Shown piece by piece: positions 1-12,900 of a stretch of 62,214 bases of DNA. How positions within the stretch are numbered: the stretch's first letter is position 1; every line of letters begins with the position of its first letter. Below the pieces are notes generated by a model, which searched no databases, was not told the DNA's origin, and saw nothing but the letters and a program-made list of their open reading frames with translations. Source of the DNA: Micractinium sp. NFX-FRZ (lineage: Eukaryota; Chlorophyta; Trebouxiophyceae; Chlorellales; Chlorellaceae); contig JAPTJF010000381.1 of NCBI GenBank assembly GCA_029339195.1, positions 1-62,214 on the forward strand, written 5' to 3'. The position numbers were made by a program, and so were the translations under genes.

Positions 1-226
1 AGAGCGGAAAGACTCGGTGTTTGGCTGACGACAAACAGAAGAGGTGCAGGAGGGGATGCAGCTCTGCATTGCATGCCAGCAGGCACTGCTGAGTGGTTTC
101 AGTTGCGTTGCCGGCTAGGTGGGCAGGCCGGTTCACAACGTGTGTGCACAGGCGACAAACGCACTGTGCCCGGGGGTGGCCAGCAAAAGAGTGCAGGACA
201 AAGCGCCAGCCACGCTCAGGAAATCA

Positions 227-817
227 TCAGTACTTTTGGATCACCAGAGGGGTAATCACAAGGCCCCAAAGCAGCGCCACCGGCCACCAGCCCACCCAGA
301 TAAAAATGCCTGCCAGCACCAGTGGCAAAAGAGCGATGCGTGCCTGCCTGAGCAGGAAGTCGGGGTCGCTCCACTTGTTGTAGTTGGGGTCCATCCACTT
401 CTCCTGGGGCAGCATGCCGTTGTAGTTGGGGTACATCCACTTGTACTTCTCCCTTAGCTCCTCGGGCAGCGTGCACGGCTGACGCCTGGCCGCCTGCGCC
501 ACGCAGCGGCGCAGCTCTGCCGGCGCGAAACCTGCACGGGGACGGGCAAGGGCACGCAAGGCAGTGGGGGGTGAGCAAGTAGAGTGCACAGTTCATGCCT
601 GAATCATGGGGAAGGCAGCACAACAGCTGGGCCTGTACTCGGGCTGGCCAGGCGGGTTGGCCCCGTGCGAGCGCCGCCGCCGCCGCCGACGACACCAAAC
701 CACCCACCCACCTGCGCTCTGCCTGCCGATGCCGATTGCGGACACCTGCCGCGCGTTGCTGCGCACCGACGGCGCTGTGAAGCGCCGAGTGGACGCAATG
801 CTGCTCACGGCAGCCAT
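227..817 (-). CDS. Small plastid-type membrane protein, unrecognised
   Basis: Two exons read on the minus strand: 817-712 and 531-227. The GT-AG junction splits a Gly codon and gives 136 aa. The start is the first ATG of the open frame (817). The first 35 residues are rich in Ser, Arg, Ala and Thr with almost no acidic residue, as in chloroplast transit peptides. The mature part carries two near-identical short motifs (WMYPNYN and WMDPNYN), then a charged stretch, and ends in about 40 very hydrophobic, Trp-rich residues that could form one long membrane helix or a hairpin reaching the C-terminus (VIQKY). I do not recognise the family. Its neighbour, the Ycf49-like gene, is also plastid-type and on the same strand. 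A small thylakoid or envelope membrane subunit is a reasonable guess only. Confidence 0.6.
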
Positions 818-2567
818 GGTGGAGCGTCTCCAGGCAAGCTGCGGCGCAGAAGGTGGCTGCAGAACCCCGACGGAGTGCTCTGGTGCGCCGAAACAACCCA
901 CACAAAAGAGTACTTGGCGCCGCGAGACAATCTGGCATCAGGCACTGTGAAGAAATCGGCAAGGGTGGCGGCAGCGACCCTTCTGCATTCGCTGTGCAGC
1001 AGGCTGACAGCGTTGGTGTGGCGCCTCCAGGGGCCATGTGGCCGTACAATGTGGCTGGTTGGTACTGCAAGCAGGATGCCGCTAGTGGTGGATGACGGGG
1101 TGGGGTGAAGAAGTGAAGGTGCAATGAGATTATGGATCAAACAGCAGGAACGTCGTAGGGATATTAGCAACTCGGAAGTGGGAGGGGTGAGGGCGGGTTG
1201 GGACCACGGGCGATGGGCGGGGCGGGCTGTCGGGGGCAAGCGGGGGCAGCCAGGTCAAGGTGGGTGACACTTGGGGGCCACAAAGATTGCCGATCAGCAA
1301 CAAAGTGGGCCGCATAGCCGACTTGAAAATACAGTGTTGAAAGACAATAAAAAAAAGGCCGAGTTCAACTCCCTCGAGACGGGCGGGGCCAGCCGCTGCG
1401 CAGGACACCGGGGCGGGTCTCTTCGACACACCAAGGGCGCTGGCTGCGTCGCCCTACATGCCGGCCTGCAGCAAGAGACAACGCAGTTTGTGCCCGTCTG
1501 AGAAAATGGTCTGTCGAGGTACAGGACGTGTTATAGCCGTCTGAGGCTGCCAGTCAGGTCGCTGCCACTGGGCACGTCGCAGGCCACGTCGCAAGCCACC
1601 ACTTGAAAAGGCGCACTGTGAAATGGCGGGGATGCCTGCCGCGCGGGCGGAGGGCAGCCTGCAAGTGGCGGACACACCGTGTGTCTGTGGCAGGGTTTGC
1701 GCACCACTTGTGGCTGCTGTGATGTGTGGTCATGTGTCAGAATTGACAGGCACGCACTCGACGGAAGCAGGGGAGCAGCAGGCAGCAGAGGGAGCTGAGT
1801 GATATGTTTAAAGCAAGCGGGAGCAGAAAAAGAGAAGGAAGTAGGAAGGCACGTGCATCATCCGTTCAGGGGTGAGACGGGAGTGGGCAGGCGCTCGGTG
1901 GCTGAATTGATATGGCGCTGCTGTCGGCTGCTCAACAGCTGTGGCGCTTCTGTTGGAGTACGGCACCAGAGGACCCAAAAGTTTTAACGACTTGCATGGA
2001 AGCACACGAGCGGGGCTGCCAGATTTGCCGCCGGGCTGCATGGCTCGTAGCACGCTGCTCTGGGCACTGGCGCCGCCATGTCGCCATATGACCCCTGGGC
2101 CTGGCGATACTTTAGCCGCACAAACCCTGTTTCACATCCTTCAAATGGGTCCGTGCATCCTGTAACCACCCCTCCCTATCTGGCTGGAAAAGTCTGTGTG
2201 CAGACCACCGCCCCCTGCCAACAGTAGCAGCAGCAGAGAACCAGCTGCATCCGTTTGCTGTGCTGGGCTGTTGGGCGGCCTGGCACCGGAGGGCAGGCAC
2301 TGCAGCATAGCATGGTCCTGGCAGCACGCCAGCGAGCCTCGCAAGCCTACGGAAGAGATGGTTACATATGGTACCCTTCGAAGCCTACAATTCAGGTAGG
2401 TAGCAGAGCAGTGTGGGAACCGGGAGGGGAGGTGGGTGGGTGCCGCAGCGCGAAGGGTGGCGTGGCAGGCAGGTGCGGTTGACAGGCACCGCTTCGGCCG
2501 CTCCGGCGCTGCGCCGGCTTCGCTGCGCCCCCGGAGCGTTTCGGCTGTGCGCCAGGCTGGCGCCAGC
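818..2567. other. Intergenic spacer, no gene seen
   Basis: This 1.75-kb spacer lies between the start of the small membrane protein and the stop of the Ycf49-like gene, both on the minus strand. Its right part should hold the 3' UTR of the Ycf49-like gene, and its left part the promoter of the small gene. Open frames on both strands are short, unrelated to each other and lack convincing splice partners or recognisable protein motifs. An A-rich run occurs near 1350-1360. Confidence 0.5.
2372..2376 (-). promoter_or_regulatory. Candidate TGTAA polyadenylation signal
   Basis: The plus strand reads TTACA, which is TGTAA on the minus strand, about 190 bases downstream of the Ycf49-like stop codon. 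TGTAA is the usual green-algal polyadenylation signal. A single pentamer is weak evidence alone. Confidence 0.35.
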
Positions 2568-3655
2568 TCACGCGCCCTGCTGCTGGTCCTGCGCCCACCG
2601 GTAGATGCGGTAGGCCCCAAACCAGCAGGTGAAGTTGCCCACCACGGTGAGGAAGGCCTGGAGTGCGACCAGGAACTGCAGGGGCGGGCGGGTGCGGGGT
2701 GCACATGGGAGGCATGGCGAGCAGGGAGGCGGGTGAGCAGGGGTGGGCAGTAAGCTTGGGAGGCGGAGTGGCAGGTGGCACAAACTGCTGGCGGCTGCAG
2801 GCAGGCAGGCGGGCAGGCAGGCAGGCAGATCGGCTGCAACGCAGGTGGCTCCAGAGTCACGGCTGGCACCCAACGGGATCGGCACAACTGCCGATCCGTG
2901 CCGTCATCCCACCCACCTCCTTGCGCCACGCTCTCCCACCGCTCTGCCCCCGCATGCCCACCCCAGCCCCTTGTGCCATGCTCACCCACCTGCAGATCTG
3001 GGCTGTTGTAGAAGAAGTGCCAGGTGCAGGCGCACATCGCGGAGCCTAGCGACGGCGTCATGCAAAACGCCATGCCCTGCCAGCGAGGGTTGCCGCTCAC
3101 TTCGCCCAGCCGCCACCTGCGGGGCAGAAGGGCGGGCGGGCAGGCAGGGTGGGCATCAGCAGGAACACGGGCGCTCAGCTGCCAAGCCCACCGCAGTGTC
3201 CTAGTGCCAATCACAAAACGGGGCTAAGCATAGGCCCAGGCTCACATGAGGCCCATGGCAGTGATCCACTCTATCACTGAAGAGGTGTGCACCGCCCACG
3301 TGGGCAGGCTCAGCGCATTCTCAGGCTCCATGCGGATGTCGAGCGCCAGCGCCGGCCCCGCCGCCGCTGCACCCAGCACCAGCACAGCAGCTGCCATTGC
3401 TGCCATTGATCCAGGCTGTGCTGCTGCGGGTGCTGCTGCCGATGCATCAGATGCGGCTGCTGCCAGTAAACCTGCGGGCTTGCTGCTGCCAGGGCCGCTG
3501 GGCGGTGCTGCCGTTGCCACCGCTGCCTGCCGCCGCTGGCGGGGCGGCGGCAGGGCTGCTACTGCCACGCCGGTGCTGCTACTCGCGTGGCGCAAGCCCC
3601 TAGCATGGCACCAGGGGCTCCGCAGGGACACTGCGAGCGCGCTACAGGCTGACAT
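2568..3655 (-). CDS. Ycf49-like (DUF2499) plastid membrane protein
   Basis: Three exons on the minus strand (3655-3246, 3116-2990, 2675-2568) join in phase to give 214 aa. The start at 3655 is the first ATG in frame; an upstream TTG also lies in frame and was not used. Roughly the first 95 residues are Ala/Ser/Arg-rich transit-type sequence, followed by a hydrophobic Ala-rich stretch that may be a thylakoid-transfer or membrane segment. The conserved region runs from ALSLPTWAVHTSSVIEW through GEVSGNPRWQGM, ICACTWHFFYNSP-type residues (here MCACTWHFFYNSP) and a closing helix around FLVALQAFLTVVGNFTCW. This matches Ycf49, a small membrane protein encoded in cyanobacteria and in plastid or nuclear genomes of algae and plants, with no firmly established function. 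It is divergent from the exportin-7 gene across 303 bp. Confidence 0.88.
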
Positions 3656-3958
3656 GGCGCGGATAGCGACGGTGAGAAGCGCTGTGCCTCTGTACCAGCG
3701 TCTTGCGGGCACCAGCACAGCGGAGTCCAGCGACAATTCTTTCCTTGTGTTCCTAGCTCAGCTGCCGGCAGGTGTTGCCCAATTGCCGGCCAGGTCACCC
3801 GAAATGAAGGGGGCGGCACAGGGCGCCCACGCATTGCCGGGCTCCTGATTGGCGATCACACGACCTCATCACGCGTCTGTGGTCACTGGAAGGACGCATA
3901 TGGCTTGAAGCTTGGGCAGCGACGTTCATTGGGGTGCAGCGGGAAGGCTCCGAGCACC
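3656..3958. promoter_or_regulatory. Bidirectional intergenic region, Ycf49-like / exportin-7
   Basis: These 303 bp separate two ATGs that point away from each other, so both promoters and both 5' UTRs must fit inside it. I see no clear TATA box. Confidence 0.45.
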
Positions 3959-6900
3959 ATGGCGGCAGATATCGTGGCCCAGTTGCCCCAGTTGGAGGCT
4001 ATGTGCGAGCGGCTGTACAACTCGCAGGTGAAGCGCGCTCAGATCGCTTGGTCAGGCCTTCCCCCTCGTCCCCCTGCCTCCCTGGGGCTCTGGACGGCTG
4101 TAGCAGAGCCGTGTGACGCCATTCAGCCCGACTGCTGTCCTCCAAGGCAGTCAGGCGCACCACTGCGGCGGCGCCGCTGCGCTGACCGCACAGTCCAGCT
4201 TGCTGCCGTGCCGTCAGCCGTGCCCTGCTCACCCCCACTTCTGTGTTCCCCATGCCTCTGTTATTGGGTGCTGCAGGTGCCGCAAGAGCGGGCGCAGGCG
4301 GAGCAGATGCTGCGCGTGTTTGGGACCTCGACCGAGTATGTGACGCACTGCAAGGTGCGCGGCCTTTTGAGCCAAGCGCCACGGCTGGTGGGCGTCGTGC
4401 AAGCAAGCGCACTGGATGCGTGCACATCTAGTGGCTAAGGAACAATTGCTGGCGGCACAGGGAGGCATGGCCAGGTCTTGTGACGTAGGCTGCAGATGCT
4501 CTCAACCATGCCACAGCTTCTCATGCAGCCGGCAAAGATTCCCAGCGTGCAGACTGCCACTGCGGCCCAGCCGCTGCCCCTTCCGCGCAGCACCCACTTG
4601 CCGTTCTCTCCTCTCTCATGCCGTTTTTCGCCCCCTCACCCCATGTCTCGTGCCCCTCCCCTTGCTGGGCATCCAGGCCATCCTGGACAACTCCTCCTCC
4701 CCCTACGCCCAGCTGCTGGCCTCCTCCTCCCTCATCAAGATTGTGACGGAGCACAGCCTGGGCACGCAGGTCAAGCTGGAGATGCGCACGTACTTCCTCA
4801 ACTACTTGGACAGGTGCTGCATGGACCGCTGGTTGTTGTTGTTGTAGTTGGTGCTGGTGATGGCCTTGCAGCTGTGGTTTTAGGAATGGCGTGGCACAGC
4901 AGATGGTGCTGGTGGGCGTGGCGGGAGCTGGAGGGGGCCATGCTTGGCACGCTGTGCTGGCTTCTGGGGGGTGCCGCATTCCCCGTGCTTTTTAGCTGGA
5001 CCACCCAGGCAGCTAGCTGTCCCACAATTGGACGGCCACAGCTCCGGGCGCATGTTGACACCTCGGCTTGTGCGCCTCGCCTCGCCGTCCCACCCGCCCT
5101 GCAGCCGGGGCCCCCAGCTGGAGTCTTTTGTGGCCACCTCGCTCATCCAGCTGCTGTGCCGCATGACCAAGCTGGGGTGGTTTGAGGACGACGGGTATCG
5201 GGCGCTGGCGGATGAGGCGCGCAACTTTTTGGAGCGCGGCACCAGCGTGAGTTGCGGCGGCTGAGCTGGTGGTGCTGAGCTGGCAGCGCTGAGCTGGCGG
5301 ATGACCTGATGGTGCCTGCAGAGCTGGCATGAGCCTGGATGGGTCGTACTATGTGGCTTGGCGTGGCAAGCTGCTAGCCGGTCTGCAGGCAGGATGTGCA
5401 ATGCGCAGTGCGGTGCCAATTGGCTTTCCTAACGTGTCCGTTCTGTGGTTTGCTGCGCGTGGTGCACGCTTGCCTGCTACAGGGCGGCTCGCAGGCGCAC
5501 TACCTGCTGGGCCTGCGCATCCTCAACATGCTGGTCAGCGAGATGAACTCGCCCACGGCGGGGCGGTCGCTCACGCAGCACCGCAAAATTGCTGTGAACT
5601 TCAGGTGGGAGGGAGGAGTGCAGGCTGGAGGCCGGCAGACTGGCAGCTCGCACCGCTTGGAGCAGCGGGGCGGGGGGCAGTAGGCCGCACAGCTGGATGG
5701 GCAGTATATGATACTGCCCGCACATGTATTATCGGCCCCTGAGCGCTCCGCTTTACTGTGCTGTTGTGGTGCGCTGTGCTGTGCTCTAAACGCCCCTGAG
5801 TGCTCCGCCGTGCTGTGCTGTGCTGTGGTATGCAGGGACCAGTCGCTGTACAAGGTGTTCCAGCTGGCGCTGACGGCGCTGCGCCACCTGCACGGCACCG
5901 CGGCAGATGAGAAGCTCAAAGAGCAGGTGGCTGGGCTGCGTGCAACCTTGGTGGACTATGGATGGTCATGTGTCTGTTGCCCTTGTCGCACCATCCAAAC
6001 AGCGTGCAGCGGGCTGTCATGTGGGGCCGTTGGCACAGCACCACAGCAGAGCTGCCGGTAGTGTGCCTGCGCGCTGCCGTTGCTGCTGTCAAGCTCTGCG
6101 CCTGTCCTGAATGCAGCAAACCAAAGACTGCGCTTGCGAGTTGCACTGCAGCGCCAACCAGCTTGCTGTGCTGTGCCAGCGGTTCGGCTGGCGCTGCAGA
6201 GCCTTCACAGATCCACTGCTGCCGTGCTGCTTCCTGCCATTGGGAATTGCTGTAGCCACTAGATTTGCCTAGAGGGTGCGGCTCCCTGCCGTGTGTTGAG
6301 TGCAGGTGGCGTGGCTAGCGCCGTTGCCGACTCTCCACCAATCGACTGCTGTGCCTGCTGCGCCTGGCAATCCATGTGTTGAGTGCAGGCGGTGCAGCTG
6401 GCTCTGCAGTGCCTGTCCTTTGACTTTGTGGGCACCTGCCTGGACGAGTCCTCTGAAGACCTGGGAACCATCCAGGTCCCCTCTGGTGAGGGCCAGGCCC
6501 CCTGGCCGACTGGGGGTCGCTGCACCTTCAGTGGGGCCCAGTGAATCGCCATCTGCCGCCTGCCTGCCAAGGTTGTGGGAGATAAGCTCTGCCTGCGTGA
6601 GCCATATTGATGTCAACAATGTGTGGCTGTCTTTCTCCTCGCATCGTCACGCTTGTGCCGCCCCCCTCCCCCCATGCACGCTGCGCCCGCTCTGCGCCAG
6701 CCTGGCGCCCCGCCATTGAGGACCCCTCCACCCTGCAGCTCTTCATCGACTTCTACACAGCCACCCAGCCGCCCCTCAGCAACATGGCGCTCGAGTGCCT
6801 GGTGCGCTCCTAGGCAGCCGGCGGGCTGACAGAGGGCCGTGCAACATTGTGCTGTGCTGCTCGTCCTGGCATGCGCGATGCGTGCACCCGTGTGCATGTG

Positions 6901-9900
6901 CTGCACGCCGGCCGGCTGGCCTGCACACTGACCCCTATGCATGAGCTGCTACCCTTGTATTGACCCTCAGCCTCTGGGTGGTCACCCAATATCATTGTTT
7001 TGCAGGTGCGGCTGGCCTCGGTGCGACGGTCGCTCTTCTCCAGCGAAACCGAGCGCTCCAACTTCCTCAGCAGGCACGCAGCAGGCTTGCCCGTGCAGTG
7101 CACTCGCCCACCCGCCCGCCTGCCTCGTCCTGCTCCTGGTGCCCCTGCTGCTGCCCGACATCTGTCCCAAACGCCCGTCTGAACAGACTGTTTTCCTCCT
7201 CACCTGAATGCCACGCATGCAGGCTGGTGAACGGCACGCGCGACCTGCTGCGCCAGCAAAGCGGCCTGGCCCACCACCAAAACTACCACGAGTTCTGCCG
7301 CCTGCTGGGACGACTGAAGGCCAACTACCAGCTGTCGGAGCTGGTGCGCCCCTACCGAGTGCCTTGCTGCTTGTTCGCGGTGTCCTGGCCGCTGTGCCAC
7401 GCTGCCTGCTTGCACAAAGGCGTCCTGGCCGCCTGTGCCCAAACTGTGCGCTGGCCCGGGGTGCCGTGACGGCCTGCGCCCATGCGGCTTGCTTGCTGCA
7501 TCTGTGTGCGGGAGGTCAGGAACGTGAGCTGCCGGAGTTGACATGCACTTAGGGATTTTGTTGTGGCCAAACGAACGCGTATGGCGCTGACCCGCGTGCC
7601 TAGGAACGGGTGCTCCTGCCTGCTCAACCTGTGCTGCGCCGGCCCGCCTAACCCTTCCCTGCCGGCTCATTTTTCCCGCACCCCGCAGGTGGGGCTGGAG
7701 AGCTACAAGGAGTGGATCCGGCTGGTGGCCGACTTCACCATCAGCAGCCTCAACTCGTGGCAGTGGGCCTCAGGCAGCGTCTACTATCTGCTGGGCCTCT
7801 GGTGGGTAGTGTCGTCAAGCATGTGTCTGGGTGTTGGACAGGGGAGGGCAGGGGAGGGGGCAGCCTCTAAAACCCGCTTTGCCTTGAGTGGGTCTGCCGG
7901 AGGTCGCCACATGGCAATGAGAAGCATGTGGGTTGGATTGCGGGGCAGCAGCTGCATGCGCCTGCCGCTGTGTGTGTGTGTTCACGTGCATTTGTGCCTG
8001 CCCCTGCTGTGGCCCCTAGCATTGGGGCTGCCACCTTGCGTCACCCGGGCCTGCCCTGCCCTGCCTTGCCTGGCCGCAGGTCGCGGCTGGTGTCGAGCAT
8101 GCCCTATCTGAAGGGCGACGCCCCCTCGCAGCTAGATGTGTATGTCCCGAAAATCACGCGCGCCTACATCACCTCTCGGCTAGAGTCGGGTGGGTGTGGG
8201 GCGGGGCATGTGTGGCTAGCCACGGAGTGCGGGTTTGGGGTGGTCACGGTACGGACAGGAACGCGCTGCCCCACGTTCGCTCTCCCAGCTGTTCCCCTGC
8301 ACTGGCAGCCTCAACTCGCCGGGTCAGCCACATACTCTGACCTGTCGGCGCTACTCTGACCTGCCGCGCGTTCCCGCGCTGCCCTGCGTGCTGCGTCCCA
8401 TGTCGCCTGCAGTGCAAGTGGTGGTGGTGCAGGGGGTTGCGGAAGATCCGCTGGACAACGATGAGCAGCTGCAGGTGTGCCAGGGGTTGCAGCAGCTGTT
8501 CTCTTTTACAGAATCTCCTGCCACTTTGGCCTGGGGTGGAGGCTTGGGGGGCGTCGTGCTGACAAAGAAGAGCAGCTGCACGTGCACTGCCTGGCCTGGT
8601 GTGCCGTCCAGCAGGCTGCAGGGGTGCAGGTGCCAATGCCGCAGGGCGATGAGTGTACACCCCGAGCTTGAGCAACCGAAGCCTGCGCTATACCGCAGCC
8701 TGCCCTTCATGCGTCCCGCCCTGCAGCTCCCTCACTGGTGGCCTGTCCGACCGCCTTACCTGTGTGCCGCCCCACCTGTGCCCCTCACCTGCAAGGCCAG
8801 ATGGACAGCTGCCCCATCTGTGCTCACGCATGCCCACGTGGCTCCCGTCCTGCCCTACGTGTGCCCCCCGCTGCAGGATCAGATGGACAGCCTGCCCTAC
8901 CTGTGCCGCTTCCAGTATGCCGAGACAGCAGAGTACCTGACCAACCTCACAGACCCCCTCATAGCAGCGTACCAGACATTTGGGGGGTCCGCAGCAGGCG
9001 CGTGGGCGTGCGGGCCCGGTTGGCTGACGGGGTTGGTTGGGCGCACAGTATTGGTGGTTTGGTTGCTGCAGCTGCAGGGCGTGTCGGGAAGCGCTGTGCG
9101 ATGGACGTGGGAGCAGCAGCATGGGCGGAACGCTGCTTGCATCGCCGCGCGACGCTGCCGGCGTGTGGACGTTTCTGCCCTGTAATGCTGCTCGACTAGC
9201 ATGCCAGCCGTGCGGTTGTGTGGGCAGCCCCACAGCTTCATTGCTGCTGCCCCTTGTTCCCCTGAAACCTCCAACCTATTCCGCCTGCCTATGCTGCCTG
9301 CCCATCCCTGGCTGCCCTGTTGTGCAGGCCAGGACCTGAAGCAGCTAGAGATGCTGGAGGGGCAGCTGACGTGGCTGGTGCACATCATCGGGGCGGTGGT
9401 GCGGGGCCGCATGAACACCACGGGTGGGTGCGCTGACGCGGCGTGCTGGCATGTCGGGCGGGCAGCCTGACTGGCAGGTGGCGTGCTCCTTGCAGCACTT
9501 GCCGCAGCATTGCTTGCTAGCTTCTGCCACTGACATGCAGCCATCGGTAGCTTGCTGGCTGCTGTGGCTCACATGCCTGCATGCTCAGCGGCCTCGTGAT
9601 TTAGTATATTTGTGCGTGGTCCACGTCGTTTGGTTGGGTTGCTTCCAGAGTACAGCTTGCGGTTTGTGGGTATTGGCCCCTCCTGAGCGTGTGCTCCCCC
9701 GCGTGCCTGTTCAGGGGCAGATGCGCAAGAGACGATGGACGGGGACCTCGCTGCTCGCGTGTTTGGGCTGCTGCGGCTAGTTGACACAGGGTACCACACC
9801 ACGCGGTGATTGGGGGGTGTTGATACCAGGCTGTCAACTGTTGCAGCTGATTGGCACAGGGTCTTGCACCTTGCCGGGAGCATTGGCGGTGGTAACAATA

Positions 9901-12900
9901 GGCAGATCCAAGTGGGCACCTCGGTGCCATCAGGGAAGGCTGTGCGGAGGAGGCACATGCTGCGGGTGGGAATACGTGTTCCGCTTGCTGCCATTGTTCA
10001 TGCGGCGTGCGCACGCCCGCCACAGCTCCCGGCCTGCGTGCTTCCCTCTCAATACGCCCGGATGCCCCCCCGCTGCCGCTGTGCAGGTATGGGGAGCACT
10101 CGCGGCAGCGGCTGGATCTTGCCTTGCTTTCTTTCTTCCAGAACTTCCGGAAAGTCTACGTGGGGGAGCAGGTGAGCAGCTGTCTCCACACGCGTCACAG
10201 CAGCTTCTGAGCCCTGCTGCTGCATGGGCCTTGCTGCCTTGGAGTACCCCAGGACCGCGTTGGTGTGTTGCAGTTCTGATGCCGCCTGTGTTGTGGTGGG
10301 TGCAGGTCATGCACAGCAGCAAGGTGTACCTGAAGCTGAACGAGCGGCTGGGCCTGAACGACCACTCCACAGTGCTCAATGTCATGCTCAGGTGGGCGGG
10401 GCGTACAAGCTGTCACTTGGGCGGCGGTTGCATGCCGGCAGTTTGGGTGTTCACCGTGTCGCCACGCGTCTGGCCTATTCATCGCAGGGGCATTGGCTGG
10501 CAACAGCGGCAGTGCTCATGGGCGGAGTTCAATGCATGTTCCAACACGGTTGCTTGGTGTGGTCTCTTGGTTGCGTGTGTGCAGCAAGATCGCCACCAAC
10601 CTCAAGGTGTTTGGCAGCTGTGAGGACGTGGTGGAGCAGACGCTCACGCTCTTCCAGGTGAGCGCGCATGGCTGCCGAGGCTTGCCAGCTGGTGTCCTAG
10701 CGGTTGCTTGACATAGTATACTGGACATATTTGGGTGGGTAGGGCAGTCGCCCATGCTCTTGTAGGTGGGCAGGCGTGGTCGCTGAGGCTTGCCAGCCGG
10801 CATCCCTTGTGGTACTGCTCAAAAGATTGCCTGGTGTGCGGGCAACTTTTGTGTGGGTGGAGCAGACGTGTGTGCTCGTCCAGGGGGGCTGCTAGCGGGT
10901 TTGGGCTCACAGCTTGTTTGCACACAGGCAGCGGTAGGAGGGCATGGGCCGGAGCGCAGCTGGTGTGCTAGCCGGAGGACAGGAGGCCACAAGTGCAGCT
11001 GGGGCCAGCCGCCGAGGCGCCAGCCATCTTTATCTCGACCCACGGTCCAAACATCTGCCTGCTGCGTACTGACTGCAGAACCTGGGCTGCCGGGTACGTC
11101 AGCGGCAAGCCGCTGCTGCACTATGACGTTCTTGTTGATGCCCAGCTTGCTTCACATCCCTTGAATGTGTGCAGGACCTGGCTGCCGGGTACATGAGCGG
11201 CAAGCTGCTGCTGAAGCTGGATGCCATCGCCTTCCTGCTCACGCACCATACGTCAGGTGGGGTGCACTGTCGGCCTGCTGCTGCTGTCACCCTGGTCCAA
11301 CAGGCCACTGACAGCTGCGTCCTCTTCGCCTCGTGCAGCTCTCTGCCTCTCAAAGCGGTCCACCTCAACGTGACGTTTGCCCCACCCCACCCCACCCCCA
11401 CTGCAGACTACTTCCCCTTTCTGACCGACCCCTCCAACCTGCGCAACCGCACCACCTTCTACCACACGCTGGCCCGCCTGCTGTTCATGGAGGACACGCC
11501 CGCCAAGTTCAAGTCCTTTGTGGCGCCACTGCAGCAGGTAGGCCTGCAGCAGGTACGGGGGGAGGGAGTGGGCGGCAATGCAAGCGGGGCGGGCCGGCCT
11601 GCATTGCGCCCAGCGGCGAGTGGCTGGCGGCAGGATGGCGCGGCACCTGCAGTGCGTGCCGTCTTTTGGTTCAAGCTTTTCGCGCCAAGCACACGCAACT
11701 CCTCCCCTCGTTACACCCTGCACTGTGGCTCCCTCCCCCGCTGCCCCCCCCCCAGGTGCTGGCGGGTCTGGCCAGCGCGAGCGCCAACGGCGCCAATGCG
11801 GCGGCCCTGCGCAGCAACGTGCCCAAGGAGACGGTCATTGGCCTGTTCCGGGACCTGCGGGGAATTGCCACCGCCACCAACAGCAGGCGCACGTACGGTG
11901 AGCGCCATGGGTGGGGCGGAATTGGGGCGGCTGCCAGCAGGGGTGCTGTGTCCTCAGCTGGAACGTATGGGCCGGCAGGTAGCACTTGGAATCCTGGGCA
12001 GGGCACTGTTTAAGTGTGGGGACGGTGTGTTGTTTCGTCCCCTGCCCTTTGCGATCCGGAGGTTGCCCATCTGCCCGTTGCCTCCACCCCACCCCTGCCT
12101 GTGCCGGCCCTCTCTCTTCCGTCTGCCCCGGCAGGCATGCTGTTCGACTGGCTCTACCCGGCGCACTTCCCCACCATCCTGGCGTGTCTAGAGGCCTGGG
12201 CGGGTGCGTGGGGTTGGGCCGTTGCTTGCTCACAGGTGGAGGAAAACGCAATGCACACGGCACGTGAAATGCTGTTATGCCAGCATGGCGATGGCTGCCA
12301 TGCTCACGCGGCATTAGAAGAGACGACAGTGCTGTTTCCATGTTGCAGCCACCCCGGAGGTGAACACAGCGCTGCTCAAGTGTTTGGCCGTGTTTTGTCC
12401 TCGTTCACCCCTAGCTTGCCCGCATGGCTTTGTCACTTGTCTTTGTACTTACAGACACTCCGGGCATGATCACTGCCCTGCTCAAATTCATAACCCCCGC
12501 TAACACCCAGCCTGCCCTTCCTGCCTCACCCGCTGACTGCAGGCACCCCGGAGGTCACCACTGCGCTGCTCATCTGTATGGGGCGCTTTGTGCTCCACCT
12601 GACTCCCACTTTGCCCTTTCATTTTCCTTTCAACTGCAGACACCCCGGAGGTCACCACCGCCCTGCTCAAGTTCATGGCCGAGTTTGTCCTGAACAAGAC
12701 GCAGCGCCTCACCTTTGACTCCTCCTCCCCCAACGGCATCCTCCTCTTCCGGGAGGTCTCCAAGGCAAGCCTGCTTGATGCCTTGTTTGCCCCACTTCTC
12801 AGCTCTGTTCAGCAAGGTGCGTGCTAGCACGCAGCAGATGCACAACGGGGCAGATGGGTGGGACGGAAGGAGGGGAGGGAGGGAGGGGTGCACTGGTGCT

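Noticed and set aside
3656..3736. Upstream extension of the Ycf49-like protein from a TTG
   Set aside because: The first in-frame ATG at 3655 gives a normal transit peptide; a TTG start is unlikely in a nuclear gene.
11078..11130. Mutually exclusive alternative exon for exportin-7 exon 20
   Set aside because: A one-base insertion shifts the frame and no donor matches, so it reads as a decayed duplicate.
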